Shown here piece after piece: positions 25,101-40,100 of a stretch of 64,000 nucleotides of DNA. Under the pieces are notes generated by a model. That model saw only the letters and a list, made by a program, of their open reading frames with translations. It was not told where the DNA came from and ran no database searches. Source of the stretch: Beaufortia kweichowensis (Eukaryota > Chordata > Actinopteri > Cypriniformes > Gastromyzontidae); NCBI GenBank assembly GCA_019155185.1, contig CM032798.1:1849501-1913500 (forward strand), read 5' to 3'. Position 1 is the first letter of the stretch, and every line of letters starts with the position of its first letter. The translations under genes and the position numbers were made by a program.

Positions 25101-28100
25101 AACGACTGGGCCATTGAGATATGAAGGAACGTCTTTGCAAAAGGTGTTTAATAGTAACAGGGATGCGGTACTTAATTCTGTTTCGAGGGATGCTAATACC
25201 TGTAGCATGGTGATAGCAACACTAAGGTCATGGTTTGAAGTAGTGGCCAATAGTACATATTTATTTTTTATGACCCTACAGGTTTATATTTATATATATT
25301 TATTTTCAATGACCTTACAGATTTATATTTATATATTTATTTTAATATTTTAACATTTATATATTTATTTACAATGACCCTACAGGTTATCATTTATATA
25401 TTTATTTTCAATGACCCTACATGTTTATATTTATAAATTTATTTTCAATGACCCTACAGGTTATCATTTATAAATTTATTTAAATATTTCAACATTTATT
25501 TACAATGAACCTACAGGTTATCATTTATAAATTTATTTAAATATTTTAACATTTATTTACAATGAACCTACAGGTTAACATTTATATATTTATTTTCAAT
25601 GACCCTACAGGTTAATATTTTATATTTTTATTTGTATAATTTTATATTTATTTTCAATGACCCTACAGGTTAATATTTTATATTTTTATTTATATAATTT
25701 TATATTTATTTTCAATGACCCTACAGGTTAATATTTTATATTTTTATTTATATAATTTTATATTTATTTTCAATGAACCTACAGGTTAATATTTATATAT
25801 TTATTTATATAATTTTATTTTTGTATTTTCACTGACCCTCTAGGTTTACAATAATAGGAGTATGGTAAAACACTAAACTTGGTAAAGGTATTTATTTGAC
25901 AAAACTACAAATTTAAAAGATTTGCCTAAAGCTGATGTTCAGTTTACACTTCAAGCGCAACGACAAAACATGCATTTTTAATAATATGTTTGAATAAAGG
26001 GTAAAGATGTCAACCATCACTTTTGGTCCCAGCTGCACTAACAGCAATTAAAAAAAACAAACGACGTCTGCCAAAGTCAACTAAATAAATATTAACACAT
26101 AAAATTAAAACAACGGCATGTAGCCTTCAATTCTTTCTCAGTTAAATAAACTACTACGTTTCTCAAGCAATTGCTGAAGTAAACAGTCAAAGGCCAAAGA
26201 AATAAATGATGAACTTCAGAAGTGCTGTCAGTTTCATTTAATTAAAATTAATGACATAATAAAGCTGCAGCAGGTATATTAGGCTTCATTTACGCACACA
26301 ATACACACATTCAATATTTTGACACAAATCTTATTCTTCTCCTGCATGTTTACAAAGCAACTTTACATTAATACTTCAGCAAAACTGACTTTTTGACCGA
26401 GAAGTGCATTTGACCGCTCACACACGTGCACTGCCGCAGGGCACAAATGCTTGTGACAGAACATGCACATAAACACGTGAGGGTTCCCAGCAGTCCCTGT
26501 CAATCAAACAGCACTTGGAAACCAAACTCAACATTTCTATTAATATTGCTCATGCTAACCAATACATGAACAAACCCCCTGCGGGCAGGAAGTGAACACA
26601 GCACCATAGCTACCTATTAGAACACCATAGCAACCACTTAGAGGACCTTAGCAACAACATGGCAACACCCTGGCAACCACACACACATGCACTTACATGG
26701 ATAAGTAAAGAATGTAAATCATGGGTACAAAGTTGCCAAATTTGTTGCCAGATTTAGCAACTTTTCAACATTTTTAAAATATCCTTCATGACAAATCTAG
26801 CAACTTTAGAAGGTAGTGCACATACAGTATTTGTAAAAGGTCATGTTCAGCTACTATTTCATACTGGTTCTGTTTTCTGACACAAATATGTAAATGAGGA
26901 CATCTTTCCTGAACATTCAGACGTAAACACAACAGATGTAAAGTCCCGCCACTAGACGGATGCAAACATGATGCAATAGCATCATGAATATGCTAATTAA
27001 CGTATGACATCATCTGATTACTTAAAGCATGTTGTAGCTACTTTCCATTTAAAATATCTGGCAACAACAGATAGGTGATAGGGGAATATGATGTGAGTTA
27101 GATTTAAACTTATGTCGTCTGTCACAACATAATATATTGAAGCACATCTACTAACTGTTAAATTAAAAAGTTGAATATGGCCGCCGGTCACCTAAAATCA
27201 CCAGAGCGATGCCGACGATTTATACAGATTTAACCAGAAAATCCACAGCAGTGATTAAACTGGACACAAATTATTAGCTTCAGTCCACACGTCGCAAACT
27301 CTTTCTAATCTTGCCGAACCTAAAGTTGCAATTACAGTCTGAAATAAGATTTTAATGGTGCACACGGCACACAATTCATAGCGGTATCTCATCAATGCTT
27401 CAGCCTCGGGCTCTGTATGTGTCAACAGCACACCTGCAATCTAATGAGGCTTGTGAAAAATCCTGAGACAGGAACAAGACGGCGAATCAAGATTAGTCCT
27501 CAGAGACTCTCTCTGTTGTCTGAAAACATCTCAAGTGTTCCACTTTTCTGACCTGGAATTGAAACTACCAGTTTAAAAAAAGGATCTTGTTGCACTTTGA
27601 CATAGAAATGTATGGTTTGATAAAACATGGGAACACTTGATCATATTTAATAATACAACAGGTAAAACACATTGCTCAAGGTTTGTTTCTTCATATCTCA
27701 TGAGAATTAACACAGTTCCTAAAGAGATTTTAAGGAAAAATGATATTTCTGTAGTTCACTTTGGACAGTAGAGGATAGCGTTTAGTGTTTCCCCCAAAAC
27801 ACACATACTGATAAAAAATAGACAGCTTGAATGCACAGTAAGTCACTTTGGATAAAAGCATCTGCTAACTGCATAAATCTAAAATCTATCCGATCCTTAC
27901 CTGGTTCTGCCAAATGATCTCTAAAAAAAACCTGCCTTAAAGTACGATTTTTTTTCTTAAAGAAGTAGGTCTTACATTAACATCAGAAGCCGTTTAAGAA
28001 AAGTAGGTCTTATGTTATTAGCAGTGCTCCAGAAAACAGCACTCCAAAAAATATTTGCCATTCAAATGAGTTTCATGTTATGTACCTTTCAGATCACTGA

Positions 28101-31100
28101 ATTACTAAATGGCAAGAAATGTAAAATACTGTACAAACTGATGGCAACGCTCTTAATTTTTTAGTATTTTAACCAAAGCAGGTTGTGATGGAATAAAAAC
28201 TGGGATTCGATTGACGCTGAAAGATTTTATGCATTTAGGTCCTCACGATGGATTCTTAATGAAATTATTGGACTGTATTTGTTTCTTTAAGGGTGGAGTG
28301 TGCACTTTCCCACCTTGCCAAAATCCTTTCACTTTAATGCACAAAAACAGCTATAATATCATCTATATGAGTTAAGCATTTACTGCCAAAAAGAAGTTTG
28401 CAGAGATGGTGTAGACGCAGATGAGTTTTGCAAGACGTCATCTAAAGCATGCATCATTTTGCACAGAAAGTGCATTCAGTAGCTAGAATAAGATGCAACG
28501 GCATGAAACTCTACACAAAAGTGACGATACTATTTAGTAAATTTCTCTCGTAATATTTACCTCACGTAAATGACTCGTCACATGTCGTGAAGCTTCAGGG
28601 CTCTGACTGAATGTACCGTTCACCTGAGAGGATGAGACGCATCTCTATTGACGCTACTTGTGTTGTCATAAATGGATGAAAAGAAAAACTCCCACTCGTG
28701 TTTATTTTTGTCAGTCTCTGGATGTCATTTTGATTCAGGGTCTCATATCAGTTCCCAAGAATTTGGGGAAGAAAACATTGTGTGGTTTACCTTCAACATG
28801 CAAAGCTTTCCATCCTACATTACTTGACAAATGATTTACTTAGATTTTCACAAACAATTGCCTATATTTAAAAAATTATTACCAAAAAACTTGATTACCA
28901 CTGTAATATCACATGCTCTCGTGATTTATTACTTTAACTTTTCCCACAGGTCACCAAACAAGGTTACCGTACAAAACAAACATCATGATGTCATCACAGA
29001 GAATAATCAGCTACAGTCATCAAAAAGCCAGCAAATAAATGACACCAATACTTTATTTAAACCTCTGCTCACAAGCTGCTCATTTAGGTAACAGCGAGGC
29101 TGAAGTTCAATAACGTGAATTTCAAAGATGGCGACATTACAGAGAGGTTGGCAGACCCGTCACATCTCTGACACACACCTGTAGGTAAAGAAGAGATGTT
29201 GACCTCTTTTAGAGAGAGACTGCCATTACTCTGTCAACAACACAAAGGAGGGAAAGCCTGCATGTGAACCCGAACGACATGATGGCGCTGTAATGATAGC
29301 TTCCAGTTTTGGAGGGCGGTGATGCATACAAATAGCAGTCCATTTAAACTGGGAACTGGCTGCCCGAGATATTAGAAAGCTTCCTCCAAGCAAACATATT
29401 TACAAGGAGGTTTCGGGTAATGTTCAGCATTACAGAGAAGTGTTTTTAGATACGCTTGCATTTACGTTTATGCATTTGGCAGACGTTTAAAGCATTGTAA
29501 AGCATTGGGTTTAGCATAAACTATATTCTTCAAATATTTACAACACACAGTAGACATGAGTACAGTATGAACGAATCATTTGACTGTTCATGCGAGAACT
29601 GTTTTTGCACCGTAAAAAATTCTTTGTTGCCTTACATTTTTAAGTCCAACCAACAAAGTCATTTCAAATTAAATTAAACAATTTCAACATTTTATAAATT
29701 GGCCAAAATTAAACAAAAAATAAGTTAAAACAACCTGTAAAGTAAAGTTGATTGGACTTGAATAATTACAGTTCGCCTAATATGATTTGTTATACTGCTT
29801 TAGATGTCTACGTATCACAATCCATACTCTCGTTATTGACAGAAGCAAAATATCAAACCTCTCCTGTTGCAATTGTTAACTACATTTTACCAAAGATTTT
29901 GATTAATTTCATGCTTTCATTTACATTCACCCAACAAAGCAATCAAAAATCCATCTATGTGTCAGAAAGCACAGCGATTCCTTCAGACCACAATGAGACC
30001 TACCTGCCAGAATAGCCCATTTAGAAAGTCTTTGGTTAAACCACAATAAGATGACCTCCCGATTAATCATCTGACAGACCCATCAAACTCCGCAGGGACT
30101 GGACCAGCTGCCCACATTCAAATGATCTAAAAGCCTCTGAAGACATTCATTATTCACTCTAACATAAGATGACAAACAGCTGATGGAGCCTGAATGCCGA
30201 TGAGGTGTCTGTGTGACGGGTGCGAGGCAGAAAGATAAGCTAAAATCACAGGCCAGGAGGAAGTGAGCCATTTAATTGCTGGAAAAAGACATGGCAGCTC
30301 AGACCCGCCAGGTTCATTGTGCTCGCCGGCCCGGATGATCGAGAGGTGTTCTTGTTTTGATATGTTAATTTAGTTTGAAAAGCATTGTTTGTTGCACACG
30401 CGGCGGTGGGGAAGAGTTGTGCAATAGACGCTTTGTTTTTTAGCACAAAACTGATTGCTATAAACTAGGGCTGTCAATTTGATAAAAATTGTCATTTAAT
30501 AATTACAAGTTATGCCAAGTAAGAAATTGAAGAAACTGTCTTAAATTTTGTTAAAAAAATGCCCCAAATGAAGAAATTATTGCATTATTATTGCATTAAT
30601 GCGGCTGTGCTTAACAAACAATAAATAAAAAAATAATTTTATAATCACTATATATGCCAATTAATCAAGATTCATTGAGAAAAGTCCCCAAATAGAAACT
30701 GCATTATTATTGCATTAAATATTTGATTTTGCTGGCAAAAGTGATTTACAAACTGGGACCTTTTTATTTATTGTTTTTAATCACTTTCACCTTCCACAAC
30801 AAAATCAAATATTTAATGAAATAATAATGCAATTTGCAGCCTTATTTAATTCAACAAATATCGGTATTATTCAATTTAAACTATTTATCCTGACCAATCT
30901 TTACATTATTATCCATTGTTTGTAAAGTACTGCTGCAATAATCTAATATTTAACGTAATCATTTTATCTTTATTATGAGGCTTTTCTCAACAGATATTGT
31001 TAACTGCAATTTGTTACAAACTGGGACTTTTTTATTTATTGTTTTTTAGGTTTTAATTAAATAATTACATAACATGCAGAATAAATAAATGAATTGCAAG

Positions 31101-34100
31101 TATGAATATTTGTTCAGAAAAGCCTCCAAATAAAGATTGCATTATTATTGCATTAAGCATTACTACATCAGACGATTAACAAACAAAAGACAAAAAACGG
31201 CCTCAGAAGTCAATACATTGTTTGTTAGAGCTGATTAGTGCTAATAGTTTTGTCATTAATTGCACTAAAAAAACACGTTTAATTGACAGCTGTACTAAAA
31301 GCGCTTCTTACGATTTCCAAAGGGACACGTCTGGTGGCTTGAAAAACAGAAATGAGACGAAAGACCACGCGATACGAGGATTCCACCGATCAGCAAAATA
31401 TAGCTATTTGTTTCTTTGTGATGGTGTAGGCAGAACATTGCGCAACGTGCAATTACCCAAGTCATCTGAATGAGTCATTCAAAGTCCTGGTTAAAAAAGC
31501 ACAGCGGGAATCTGACTTTAAAGCAATAACGGCTCCCTACCAACAAGTATAACAATACACAAATTGCTGAAATTGCTTGTTCAAGAGACTTGCTAATTAA
31601 ATAAAACTCAAATTGAGAAAGCCCTTATCTTAAGCCACGGAAACACGGAGGGTTCCAGGATTTCTCATTTGAAATACAGTCAACAGAAAGGTGGACGCAC
31701 ACATAATTCAGCCCTGAAAGCAAAAAGCGGACCTCTTTTTTATTAGCTGGGTATTCTGAGCGAGTCAGAGCTTGTCAATTGATTACATCATCTACAAAAA
31801 GCTAACGCTCAATCTCTTTTCTATTTTCAAAGTCTCTTTTATCTCCGAGCGCAGTGCTGGATGGGCTAAAGAGAAAGCCTTTGTTTTCTCCAATAGTACA
31901 CGTCCTTTTCAATATTCTAGAGGAAACCACGTGAATTCTTCTCAGCGCCGCACCAGACATCATGATTCTCAATTTCTCTTTGAAATAAACTGTTTTACCG
32001 CTCTGTTTGATCTGAAATCCAAATGAACATAGTCGATTTGCTCCCGCTGGTGCGTTGCTTGTTGAAAATGGGCACGGCGTGTTTTGCGGGAAGCTGTAAA
32101 CGGCGTCATTACTTTAAAACGGCGAGCAAAAAACGGCGGACTTCTCTTACCTTTTCCGTCGACTGAGACGTCCCGAAGAAAATGGGGATGAAGGCGAGCC
32201 AAATGATGCAGGTGGTGTACATGGTGAAACCGATGGGCTTGGCCTCGTTGAAGGTCTCGGGCACCCCTCGCGTCTTGATGGCGTACACCGTGCACGTCAC
32301 CATCAGCAGCATGCTGTATCCCAGCAGGCAGATGAGCGATAAGTCCGATATGTCGCACTTTAGAATCCCCCGGGACATCTCGGGATCCACCGTGCGCTGG
32401 TCCTCGTAGTCGATGAGAGCTTGGGAAGGGTCCACGAAGAACCAGATACACACCCGAGAAGCTGAACTGAGATCAGGCTAAAGGTGATGACCAACTGCGA
32501 GGTCGGACTGATGAACCGCGGAGTGCTGATGGTCACTTTCCCCTGCTCGAAAATACGATAAATCCGGTTGGTTTTGGTAAGCAACGCCGCGTAACTGATG
32601 CTCATTCCCAGCCCGAGGAAAATTCGCCGCAGGGAACAAATCCCGACATCCGGGGTGGAGATCATCAGGAAGGTGGTTGCGTAACAAAGAAAGATGCCCG
32701 TGAGCAGGACGTAGCTGAGTTCTCGTCCTGACGCTTTGACGATGGGCGTGTCGTTGTAGCGGATGAAGGTGACCACCACGAAAAGCGTGGCCATGATGCC
32801 CAGGATGGCGATCAGGACGGGTATGACGGCCCATGGAGAGCTCCACTCCAGCTTGATGATTGGAATGGGCTGACAACCCGTGTGGTTCTTGTTTGGCCTC
32901 AGATCATAGCGACACATCTTGCAGGTGTACAGGTCGGCCTGGTACTGGTAACCGTCGCAGCGTTCGCAGTGCCAGCAGCAGAAAATGCCCTTGACTATTT
33001 TCTTGCGCCATCCTGGTTTGCAAGGCTGACTGCAGATGGAAGTCGGCACCTGCTTCTCTCCTCCTGGCCACTGCATCACTCGCGTCTGAAACACACAACA
33101 CATACACAATAATTAGTCTAAAATAAATCTAGTTACAATACCCGTCAAAAGTTTGGTCTTCTTAAAACCCTTTTAATCCAGTGGTGCATGATTACATAGT
33201 TGTTGAAAAAATATAATCTGTCATAACAAAACTAAAAAGTATTTACTAAATTTAATAAATACTAAATATAATTTTTTTTTATAGATGACATGGACTAAAT
33301 AATGAAGAAAAACCATGCAAAAAGAGTCCAGAATAGTTATTTTTTTTAACTTTAGTTAGTTTTAACTGAGTTTAAAATACATCTCAGGGTGAGACCTCAA
33401 GAAACTGTTTGATAAAATGGCAAGAAAACATTTTTGCAGATTCTAGATAAAGAGTAAAACATTAAAGATACTAAAATATCATCAGTTTTAGTTTAGTTCC
33501 CAATTTTTAATTCCCAAAGTTGCATTTGTTTCAACTCCATAGTCTTCATGAATTTACCATTATTCTAAAATGTGGAAAAAATAATAAAGAATAAATGATT
33601 CTTTAACCATAAGCTTTTGACCAGAAGTGTATTTTCCTCTCTTGTTTCACTAGAAACAAGGTTTCAAACCTTTAGAAGTGTTTGTGTGAATATGTAAATG
33701 ACATGCTCACGTTTAGGTAAAGTTGGTCAGTCCAGTGGCCGATGATTTTATATTCGGCTGTTTTGTTCTTTATCTGGTATTGGTAGATATCATAGCGACC
33801 CGGGGCGTCTCCGTTCTCATTGAACTGCACTGGATTACCGGCGATGCCTGAGGAGGACACAAACAGAATTAAGATTAAAGAGATGCAAAATACTTCAAAA
33901 ATGTCCTTGTATTTTAGTAGGGCTGTTAAAGGGATAGTTTGTCCAAAAATAAAAATCCTTTCATCATTTATTTACCCTCATGTTGTTTCAAAACTTTATA
34001 TGTCTCTGAAAATTTTTATTTTGTTTTTAAATGTCTCAGTGGTTTTGTGTTCATACAATGGAAGTCTATGGGGGTTAATGTTTGGTTACAAATTTGCTGG

Positions 34101-37100
34101 CAAATTTGGTTTATGAAATCTATTTCTTCAGGGGTTATTTAATCCTATATCTATATTATACTGAATAGCAATGAGCGTTTTAATATCGCTTATTTGTAAT
34201 ATAACACGTTTTATCCGGAGAGAAAAAAAAGACTGCATAATAACTGCTCAGAAGAAAATGCACGACCATATTTATTAAGCTCTAAATGCACAAGCTGAAA
34301 TTCCCTTTGCTGATATCTAACCTCGAGTACATTGAGTGCAATTTCTATTTGGTGAGAGCAATGGCTTATGGAGGGAAGCAGACGCGCCGGCCGGGATAAC
34401 AATGGTGCAGCATCCCATGATGCATTTCAGATTAGCCGCCTCATTCTGTGGAAAAGCCTCGCCGTCTCAAGCCTTAAGATTTTTGCTAAGCTATCTGTAT
34501 TCCAAGCACCTGACCATGTCCAACTAAATTCCCTGAACTCCTCGTCTACAGCACAATAGCACAAGAAATCATCTTCCTCTATTCATGATCGAATCCCAAC
34601 TATTCCAGTCTGCCAAAATCAAAGTCTGACTATCGGCAACGGTTGATGAATATCCATTTTCCTTTGGATGCTGAAAGAGGCTTATTTCAAGCGATGATGA
34701 GTCAACCGATCTGGATTAAGGAATTATGATTTTTTACAGCCACGCTTGATGCTCGTGCAGCTCGCCATATAATGTGCAGAAAGCAAGTCAAAAATATTCA
34801 TCAAAACAATCATTTCAATTCCCAACAGTTCTGTCCGTTAGTTCTTTAAGACCCACTGAAGTGCCTTGAAATGTGAAGCTTCACATGCATTGATGTGATT
34901 TCCACTGAAACAGGAAATTAGGGTTAAAGTTTTGGTTTATAGATATCATTAAGGCATAATATATTCATATTAAAAGCCAAAAAACTTTTGAGCTCATGAA
35001 AATGGACTTTAAGGATGATCGAACCATAAATGTATGCCTCGCTAACTTTATTTATTGCTTCATTTTCATAATATTAATAATGATGATGATGGCGATGAAT
35101 AATAATTTGCAAAAAAATAATAATAACAACAATAATAATAATAATTATTACTGCAAATTATTATTAATAATAATAATAATATTTTTTATTATTATTATTG
35201 AGCAATTATTTATCAATTAAAATTATTTAATTAACCAAACTTTTTAACAATAAATAAAATGATAAATAATTCATCAAGTAATTACAAATATAATTTAAAG
35301 AATGTATTGTAATTGAGAAACTACTACTATCATTATTATTATTGACCATGTCAAACAGACAGCCAACTGAGACTATTGTGATGTTTTTTGTTTATCATTC
35401 AGTATAGGGCTCGGCCCTGCAACCCAACAGTGAACTGTCCCCAGACATATATCCTTATTAGAGCCGTGAGTGTACTCTACAGCATCAAAGGCTTTGGAGT
35501 TTTCTTCTGAAGTTCATTTGATGAGACATTCTGCTGCATTTCATACAATGGGATCAGGAGGGAACGCAGGTAGACCTCCACCTCCAGAGAGAAGGCTTAC
35601 CGCGAAGCCTCCACATCCTTCTCCAGCTATAATATTCAGTGGAAAGACACACGCTCACTTACAGCATTACAATTATTATCTTCTAGTCTTATATAATGTA
35701 ATGAAACTCGTACTTCTATCTATTATATTTACTATTAAAAAAGTCAATTATGCACCAGAAAATGTAAAAATGCAATTATGCTTTCTTTAAGTGCATTAAA
35801 ATGCCTGACGTTTTATATATTTGAATATATGTGGATTACAGGTGTGTTAGATAACGTTTCATTAAATTTTCATTATAGCGTGTAACTGCACAACATTATA
35901 ATATGAACTCTTTACGTTTTCTATTCCAGGTTAATTTATATGTAATATAAAAATCTTTAAAGAGTAGCTTTAATACTTGAAGTAAAAACTTTTAATTACT
36001 TAGAAAATGTAATTAAATGTATAAGTAAAAGATGAAAGCGTTTCATGTGTACGTACTGTTTATCTAGTATTGCAGAACCCGTGGGTTCAGATGTAGTTGA
36101 TGTTTAAACGGAAGATGTAGCTTTGCGGTAGTTTAAAGGCCATCACACGCTGTAGGCTTCCAAAGAAGAAACCACTCTGGACAAGTGTGATAGCTACAGA
36201 CAGAGAAGTGACGGGTCGCCTCCTTCAATACGGATCTATTGAAGTCTTTAACTAACCTCACTCAAACTCTCATCAAAAAGAGATAACGGGGTTATGTGCG
36301 GGAAAGCGCCGCAGAAAACAGCCGGAGAGACTCGGCGAGGTGGTTTCGCAAGATTTGAGACCTGCTGCGTGTAGCCGAAGCCGTTTCAAAGGCCTTCCTC
36401 TCAACACAGCCTGTGGTTATGTAGCCAAGCAGAACGCTGCTAGTAAATCACTGCCAGACTGAAGATCTGCCACGGACACCGGCGTGTGTGATGCAAACTG
36501 ATTGCATTTTGAATACCATCATGATTATCAAAATATCCAGTGTTTTAATGGAGTAATGGCGGCACTCTGGATTTGCTAAAAACAGGCTTTTTGGTGTAAA
36601 GCCATACGCGCCAGACTGGTATCTAATGATGCAAGAGTCAAGAACTTAAGTGTAAGATGTGCTTTTAGCATTAAAATGTACAATACTATCTGTATTATGA
36701 ATGCTGGATAAGACAAATGATAATATAGTGAAGTCCAAAATCTGAGACCACTAGTGAATATGCTCTACTAAAACTTTTAGTTAAAACACATTACATTAAC
36801 ACTAAAAACACATTATCTTATGAGCTGTAATTAAACAATTACCTATTTACATAATTGTTTTTTAATGATCTCAGTTTGATATCATTTAGAATTTTCTTTA
36901 GAAGAAAAACTAAGATAATATGGTAAATTTTGAAAAGTGAAATAGCTATATTAAAAAACATTTAAGTGTTAGAAATGATAAAAATAAACACGAGATGAAC
37001 TTTTGCATAAAATAATGTTGCACAAAAAAGCCATCAAGCGATAATACAGAATGCTGATATTACTTTAAAGTATAAGCCTTAAACTAAATCATTAAACTCA

Positions 37101-40100
37101 GCAGCTGAAAATATTTAAAATATAAAAAATAACATGCAATGTACAATACAGTACATTTTGAACAGTGAAAGGCCGATAATAAAAGAATTATAGCACTAAA
37201 AAAAAAAAAATAGAAGAACTTTTTTTGCCTAAAATGATGCTGCAAAAAACAACAACATAAAAATTCCTTCTTAGGGATAATATAGAAAACTGCAACTACT
37301 TTTAAGTATAAACCTCGAACTAAATCATTAAAATATTAATATAAATATTATAAAATATAAATGGACAGATGTCTATTACACTGCTAAATATTAAACAACT
37401 GAAGCTGCAAAAACAACGATTCACAGCCAAAATAATCTGCAACACCCAACAAATATATAACTGTTTTAGGTTACAAATACAACACATTTTTTTATTAAGC
37501 AAATACCCTAATTCACAACGGATAAGCTTCTAATTATGATTTAAAATTTGAGCGTAAAATTTTACGGAAAATGTCAGTTTCACATCATTTGACTTGAACC
37601 CACGTAAAATTAAGTATATAGAGTAATCTGCAGTTTTATGTTTCAAACAGAGGTGGCGATAAAGATACAAAAAATAGAGATTTCAGTTGTTTATAGACCG
37701 ATCCTGAAAGCAAACACAGTTCCAAAAACAGTGTTGAATTTTCCACTCTTAATATAATTCAATAAAAAATCTGTTTTCCCTGAAGACTCCCATCAAAAGT
37801 CTAAAAACTAACATTTGACTCATATAGACCTGTATGATAACTGATGAAAAAACAGAAGATTTGTTTAACTGAGTCGATACAGTAAAGAATGATTTGATCA
37901 AATGCACTAATGATCCATTAATGACTCAAAACTATGTGACAGATCAATTTACCTAAAAACAAATCATATTCTTGAGGCTCTTACACTACAGAACAGAAGG
38001 CCACATCATCTTCAGTCCCTGAGTAAATGTGAATACTGGCAAAATTAATTAGTCGTACTGCCATTGATAGTCCACAAAGAACATGTCCGAAGGGTGTTAT
38101 GAGCCCAATGCAAACTGCTTTAATTAACACATACACGGCTCAGGAGAAACCTTGGCTTGAGTACTCGAAGCACATATCTAAATACTTTTCTGGGGACTGT
38201 CCTGACGCTCCTTCGGGCTTATTGTTTTCCTCACAACTATAATCCATTCCTGCAGCTAATCTTCATAAAACCCTCCGCTGACAATTTACGGCCGGGGCGG
38301 GGCCATAAAACAGGATTTTGGACAACTTTCAAAAACGCCTCCGGTGAGTCTCGTCTTTAAATTGTTATGTCGTAATGACGAAAGCTAAATTCATCGTCGG
38401 AAGGCTAATTATGCAAAAATCCCGTTTCTTAAGCAGCCGTGAACAGATGCTCGCTGCGTGCCTGTAGGTCTGGTAAAGGATGAGAGCTGTAAATCAGAAA
38501 GTGAACGCTTTACCTGATATCTTTATGTTGCGGATGTATTTCAGCAGAAGGGTTCCGTCGACGGGGTCCATTTTTGAGCACAGACCCACTTTGCCGGGAC
38601 AGAGATCTTTGTGCATGTTGTGGAGGGCGTGTGCCATGGCGTACACCGCATCAATCACGAACATCACTTTGCCCTCCTGCTCGTATGCCGAATCTTTTCC
38701 GATCCGCTCTTGATCTGATGAACAAAAGAGTGCATGACAGATAAATCATTAGTCATTTTTATTTTGTCATTGTTAAATTTACACATCAACATGAAAAAGT
38801 AACGTTTTTTATCAAAGGTTTTTATCATACTGATAGTTTAGATGTCAATGTTTGCTGGTTTAAATCCTCATGTGAGGTCAAAGTTATTAAAGCATTTGTT
38901 TATGTTTAAATCATGATTTTTCATAGTGCTGTTTTTAGAATCGTCACATTCATAATTTCTCATAAATGAACACATGAAAATAATAAAACAACTATTTGAT
39001 GTTTTTTAAAGAGTCATCTCTTCTTCATTTGTTGTGTATTATTGCTTCTGGTTTGTGTATTGTAATTCACAGAAATCCCACAAAGTGTGTTGACTCTCAA
39101 AAACGTGTTCTTTTTTTGTCACACCCATAACACGTGTATGTACGATGAACCAATCAGCTGCAAGCTTGATGCAAAACCTCAGCAACTGTAAAATGAGCAA
39201 ATGTTAAATTCTCACCGTCCTAATTTTATTTAAAAAAACATTAATGCAGCTACTGCAGGACACTGAGAACCAGATAAAAGATGATTTAAATTAGTAAGCC
39301 AGAGAGCGCATAATGAGCTCATCTGTGAAATGTTCAAGTTATTTAAAAACGCAATTAATAAAATTCATTGCAAGATAAAGTCACAATATTGGTAAACAAT
39401 GTTGTGGCTGGAGTAAAAGAAACAATGCAGTTTTGTCCGCCAATGTAGACACACCGTTACATCACCGATCACCGAAATAGTTCCAATCCCACCTGGAAAG
39501 ACAATAATAGTGATTTATGTGTCAAATGTGCAGCTAACCTGCAGTACTTGTAGATGATGAAATGTTTGTAGTAGGTGTAATGACAGTTCAATGTTTAATG
39601 TAAACAAACCATTCCTGCCCCCGGGTTGCGTTTAACCTCAGAGCCAAACACAAATGAGGTTTTCTGAGATAAAATACGTTCCATTTAAGTGTTTTATTGG
39701 TACATCTTTAGAATTTAATTGGAGCGAAATTAAGGAAAACAGCTGTTTGGAGGGCAGAGAAACATGTCTGTAATTTACCAACTCAAAAGACTGTTCAGAA
39801 TAGAGTACCGGAGAAGTGCTTCTCAACTGTCGGCTTGTGACCCAAAAAGCCACGACAGGTGTACTCGAATAGAGAAATGACTACATAAAGTGCAATTAAC
39901 CATCTAAACATAGTTAGAATAGGAAAATGAACAGGCTTTAACTATAAATGAAAAAAAAAAATCTAAATCTATCGCTGTTTACAGCCATGTGTCCAATCAA
40001 ATAAATAAATGAAACCCAACTTGCATGCAAAACAAACAGTAAATGTAAGTATTTTGCATATTTTGAGTCTAATATGAATTCATTTCAGTGTTTGATTTAA

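Larger units (their letters stand above)
23627..32150 (-). other. grm4: grm4 intron, 8.5 kb, between TM6 and TM7 exons
   Basis: GT-AG intron. Starting at its 3' end it contains the AACAT satellite (23700-24530), the AT-rich minisatellite (25255-25850), the other half of an intronic duplicate (26090-26520), a CTAGCAACC-like minisatellite (26580-26690), a decayed element (29605-29760) and AT-rich diverged repeats (30470-31170). Confidence 0.85.
33848..38513 (-). other. grm4: grm4 intron, 4.7 kb
   Basis: GT-AG intron. Contains a hairpin-element remnant at 33925-34090, an AAT/ATT microsatellite at 35096-35214 and a two-copy diverged tandem duplication at about 36970-37360. A CpG-containing stretch at 36290-36480 has no recognisable gene. 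Confidence 0.85.

Noticed and set aside
32182..33112. Long frames on + strand and alternative minus frames
   Set aside because: Shadows of the large grm4 exon.
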